Positions 62,038 to 64,000 of a stretch of DNA of 64,000 nt are shown here, one piece after another. The stretch comes from Nocardioides daphniae. GTDB taxonomy: Bacteria; Actinomycetota; Actinomycetes; Propionibacteriales; Nocardioidaceae. The translations under genes and the position numbers were made by a program. The notes beneath the pieces were generated by a model. It had not been told where the DNA came from. It did no database searches and saw nothing but the letters and a program-made list of their open reading frames with translations. The stretch covers positions 3,038,001 to 3,102,000 of the forward strand of contig NZ_CP038462.1 of the NCBI RefSeq assembly GCF_004777465.1, read 5' to 3'. Position 1 is the first letter of the stretch. The number at the start of each line of letters is the position of its first letter.

Positions 62038-62439
62038 CGCGACCTCCCGCCGCCGCGCCGTCACCGTCGCCCTCGACGCCGCCCTCGACGCCGGGCTCCG
62101 GGTGGTGACGACCGAAGCCCTGGACGATCCAGCCGACCAGGGCCAGCGCCACCAGCCACGACACCACCAGCGACACCCGATCGGGAGCGCCTCGGTGCGC
62201 AGCACGGCGAGGTGGGTCACGATCCCCACCCCGGCCGGCACGAAGAGCAGCTGCAGGTGCTTGAGCAGCCCGTCCGCCGCGCGCATCGTGCCGGAGTCGG
62301 CCGCCGGTCGACGCCACTGCAGCCAGCCGAAGAGCAGCACCATGCCCACCACCGGCCCGGGCACCGGCAGGTGCGCCAGCTCGACCAGCAGCTCCCCCAC
62401 CACCTGGCACAGCAGCAGGACGGTCAGTCCGCGGATCAC
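62030..62439 (-). CDS. lrgA: LrgA/CidA-family holin-like protein (one frameshift)
   Basis: A protein of about 136 residues with four membrane segments. LPVPGPVVGMVLLFGWLQW is the LrgA/CidA signature, followed by LLKHLQLLFVPAGVGIVTHL. The frame breaks near 62181; restoring one G gives GVSLVVSWLVALALVGWIVQ. The last 25 residues are a Gly/Glu/Asp tail. The GTG start overlaps the stop of the tag gene by 4 bases, so tag, lrgA and lrgB form one unit. Confidence 0.84.
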
Positions 62440-63038
62440 CGCGCCGCACCAGCGCCGGCACCACCCACGGCAGCCCCACGACGGTGACAGTCGGGCAGGT
62501 GCGGGTCGAACAGGCCGCAGGCCTCCATCAAGGCATACATGGTGGTCGGTCCGACGAACGTGAACCCGCGCTTCTTGAGCGCCTTCGACAAGGCAACCGA
62601 CTCCGCCGAGGTGGTCTCCGCCTGCGGCACCACCTCGCGGGTGGGGGCGTGGGCGAGGATCAGCTCCTCCAACCCCCCGTCGGCCCGCAGCGCGACGACG
62701 GCTCGGGCGTTGACCAGGGTCGCGGTGATCTTGCTGCGGTTGCGCACGATCCGGGCATCGGCCATCAAGCGCTCGAAGTCGGCGTCGTCGAGGGCCGCGA
62801 CCGTGTCGGCGTCGAAGTCGGCGAACACCTCCCGGAAGGCCGGTCGCTTCGCCAGGATCGTGCGCCACGACAGCCCCGACTGGAAGGCCTCGAGCGTCAG
62901 TCGCTCGAACCACCTCGCCTCGCCGTGCACACGTACGCCCCACTCCGCGTCGTGGTAGTCGCGCATCAGCGCGTCACCCACCGCCCACGGGCAGCGCGCG
63001 AGGCCGTCGTCACCGACCACGCTGGTGGGGTGGGTCAT
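62436..63038 (-). CDS. tag: DNA-3-methyladenine glycosylase I
   Basis: A 200-residue Tag-family glycosylase that removes 3-methyladenine from DNA. The N-terminal CPWAVGDALMRDYHDAEWGV and C-terminal HLPDCHRR supply the Cys/His zinc site. The helix-hairpin-helix core includes LTLEAFQSGLSWRTILAKR with the catalytic Glu-region and FVGPTTMYALMEACGLFDPH. GGAG lies 6 bases before the ATG. Confidence 0.93.
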   Translation of the reverse strand: MTHPTSVVGDDGLARCPWAVGDALMRDYHDAEWGVRVHGEARWFERLTLEAFQSGLSWRTILAKRPAFREVFADFDADTVAALDDADFERLMADARIVRNRSKITATLVNARAVVALRADGGLEELILAHAPTREVVPQAETTSAESVALSKALKKRGFTFVGPTTMYALMEACGLFDPHLPDCHRRGAAVGGAGAGAAR

Positions 63039-63080
63039 GCGGGCTCCGGGTCAGGTCGGACGGCAGGGTCGAGGCGCGGA

Positions 63081-64000
<920 letters not shown>

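Overview
The window is about 70% G+C and has actinobacterial gene content: an actinobacterial flagellar export operon, CitA-type citrate synthase, DUF5709, DUF4190 and DUF222/HNH (13E12-type) proteins, many GTG starts, and many start codons with no Shine-Dalgarno. The block tRNA-Thr, tRNA-Met, rpmG, hadA, hadB, murB, tRNA-Trp, secE, nusG, rplKA, rplJL, rpoBC is classically actinobacterial. A motile member of the Nocardioidaceae, most likely Nocardioides or a close relative, fits best. This assignment is inferred from gene content, not computed.

Layout. (1) 1-14768, plus strand: flagellar genes fliI (3' end), fliJ, a two-domain peptidoglycan hydrolase, fliK, flgD, a hook gene, flbD, motA, motB, fliL, fliM, fliN, fliO, fliP, fliQ, fliR, flhB, flhA. 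Three sites of the form TCA(G/A)-N15-GCCGAT stand before flbD, fliM and flhA. They look like flagellar sigma-28 promoters dividing the cluster into transcription units. (2) 14782-20969, minus strand: a GAF histidine kinase with an unusual structured leader, a two-gene heterodimeric ABC exporter and pdxH. (3) 21146-30644: citrate synthase, DUF5709, a secreted M15-like protein, GNAT, serC, a secreted beta-propeller, a methyltransferase, and a DUF222/HNH gene followed by an orphan membrane protein. (4) 30647-38150: a large FAD/4Fe-4S oxidoreductase, a small membrane protein, a tandem Nudix protein, two acyltransferases and a geranylgeranyl-reductase-type flavoprotein. (5) 38262-51384: rpoC, rpoB, rplL, rplJ with an L10 leader, a DnaB/KaiC-like ATPase in the opposite direction, rplA, rplK, nusG, secE and tRNA-Trp. 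(6) 51505-55737, plus strand: aminotransferase, adenosine deaminase, two DUF4190 membrane proteins, an alpha/beta hydrolase. (7) 55750-64000: murB, hadB, hadA, rpmG, tRNA-Met, tRNA-Thr, an amidase, a second DUF222/HNH copy, lrgB, lrgA, tag and a partial pirin.

Two window-wide observations matter to any user. First, about seventeen genes, including essential rpoC (twice), flhA, fliM and murB, are broken by small indels, nearly always one missing base in a short C or G run. The pattern looks like uncorrected sequencing error, so those genes are annotated across the break. Second, at least eight genes have a TANNNT box exactly 6 nt before an ATG/GTG and no Shine-Dalgarno, so leaderless transcription is common. 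I saw no CRISPR array, prophage or insertion sequence. The only repeated element is the DUF222/HNH pair, whose first 0.8 kb is about 98% identical.
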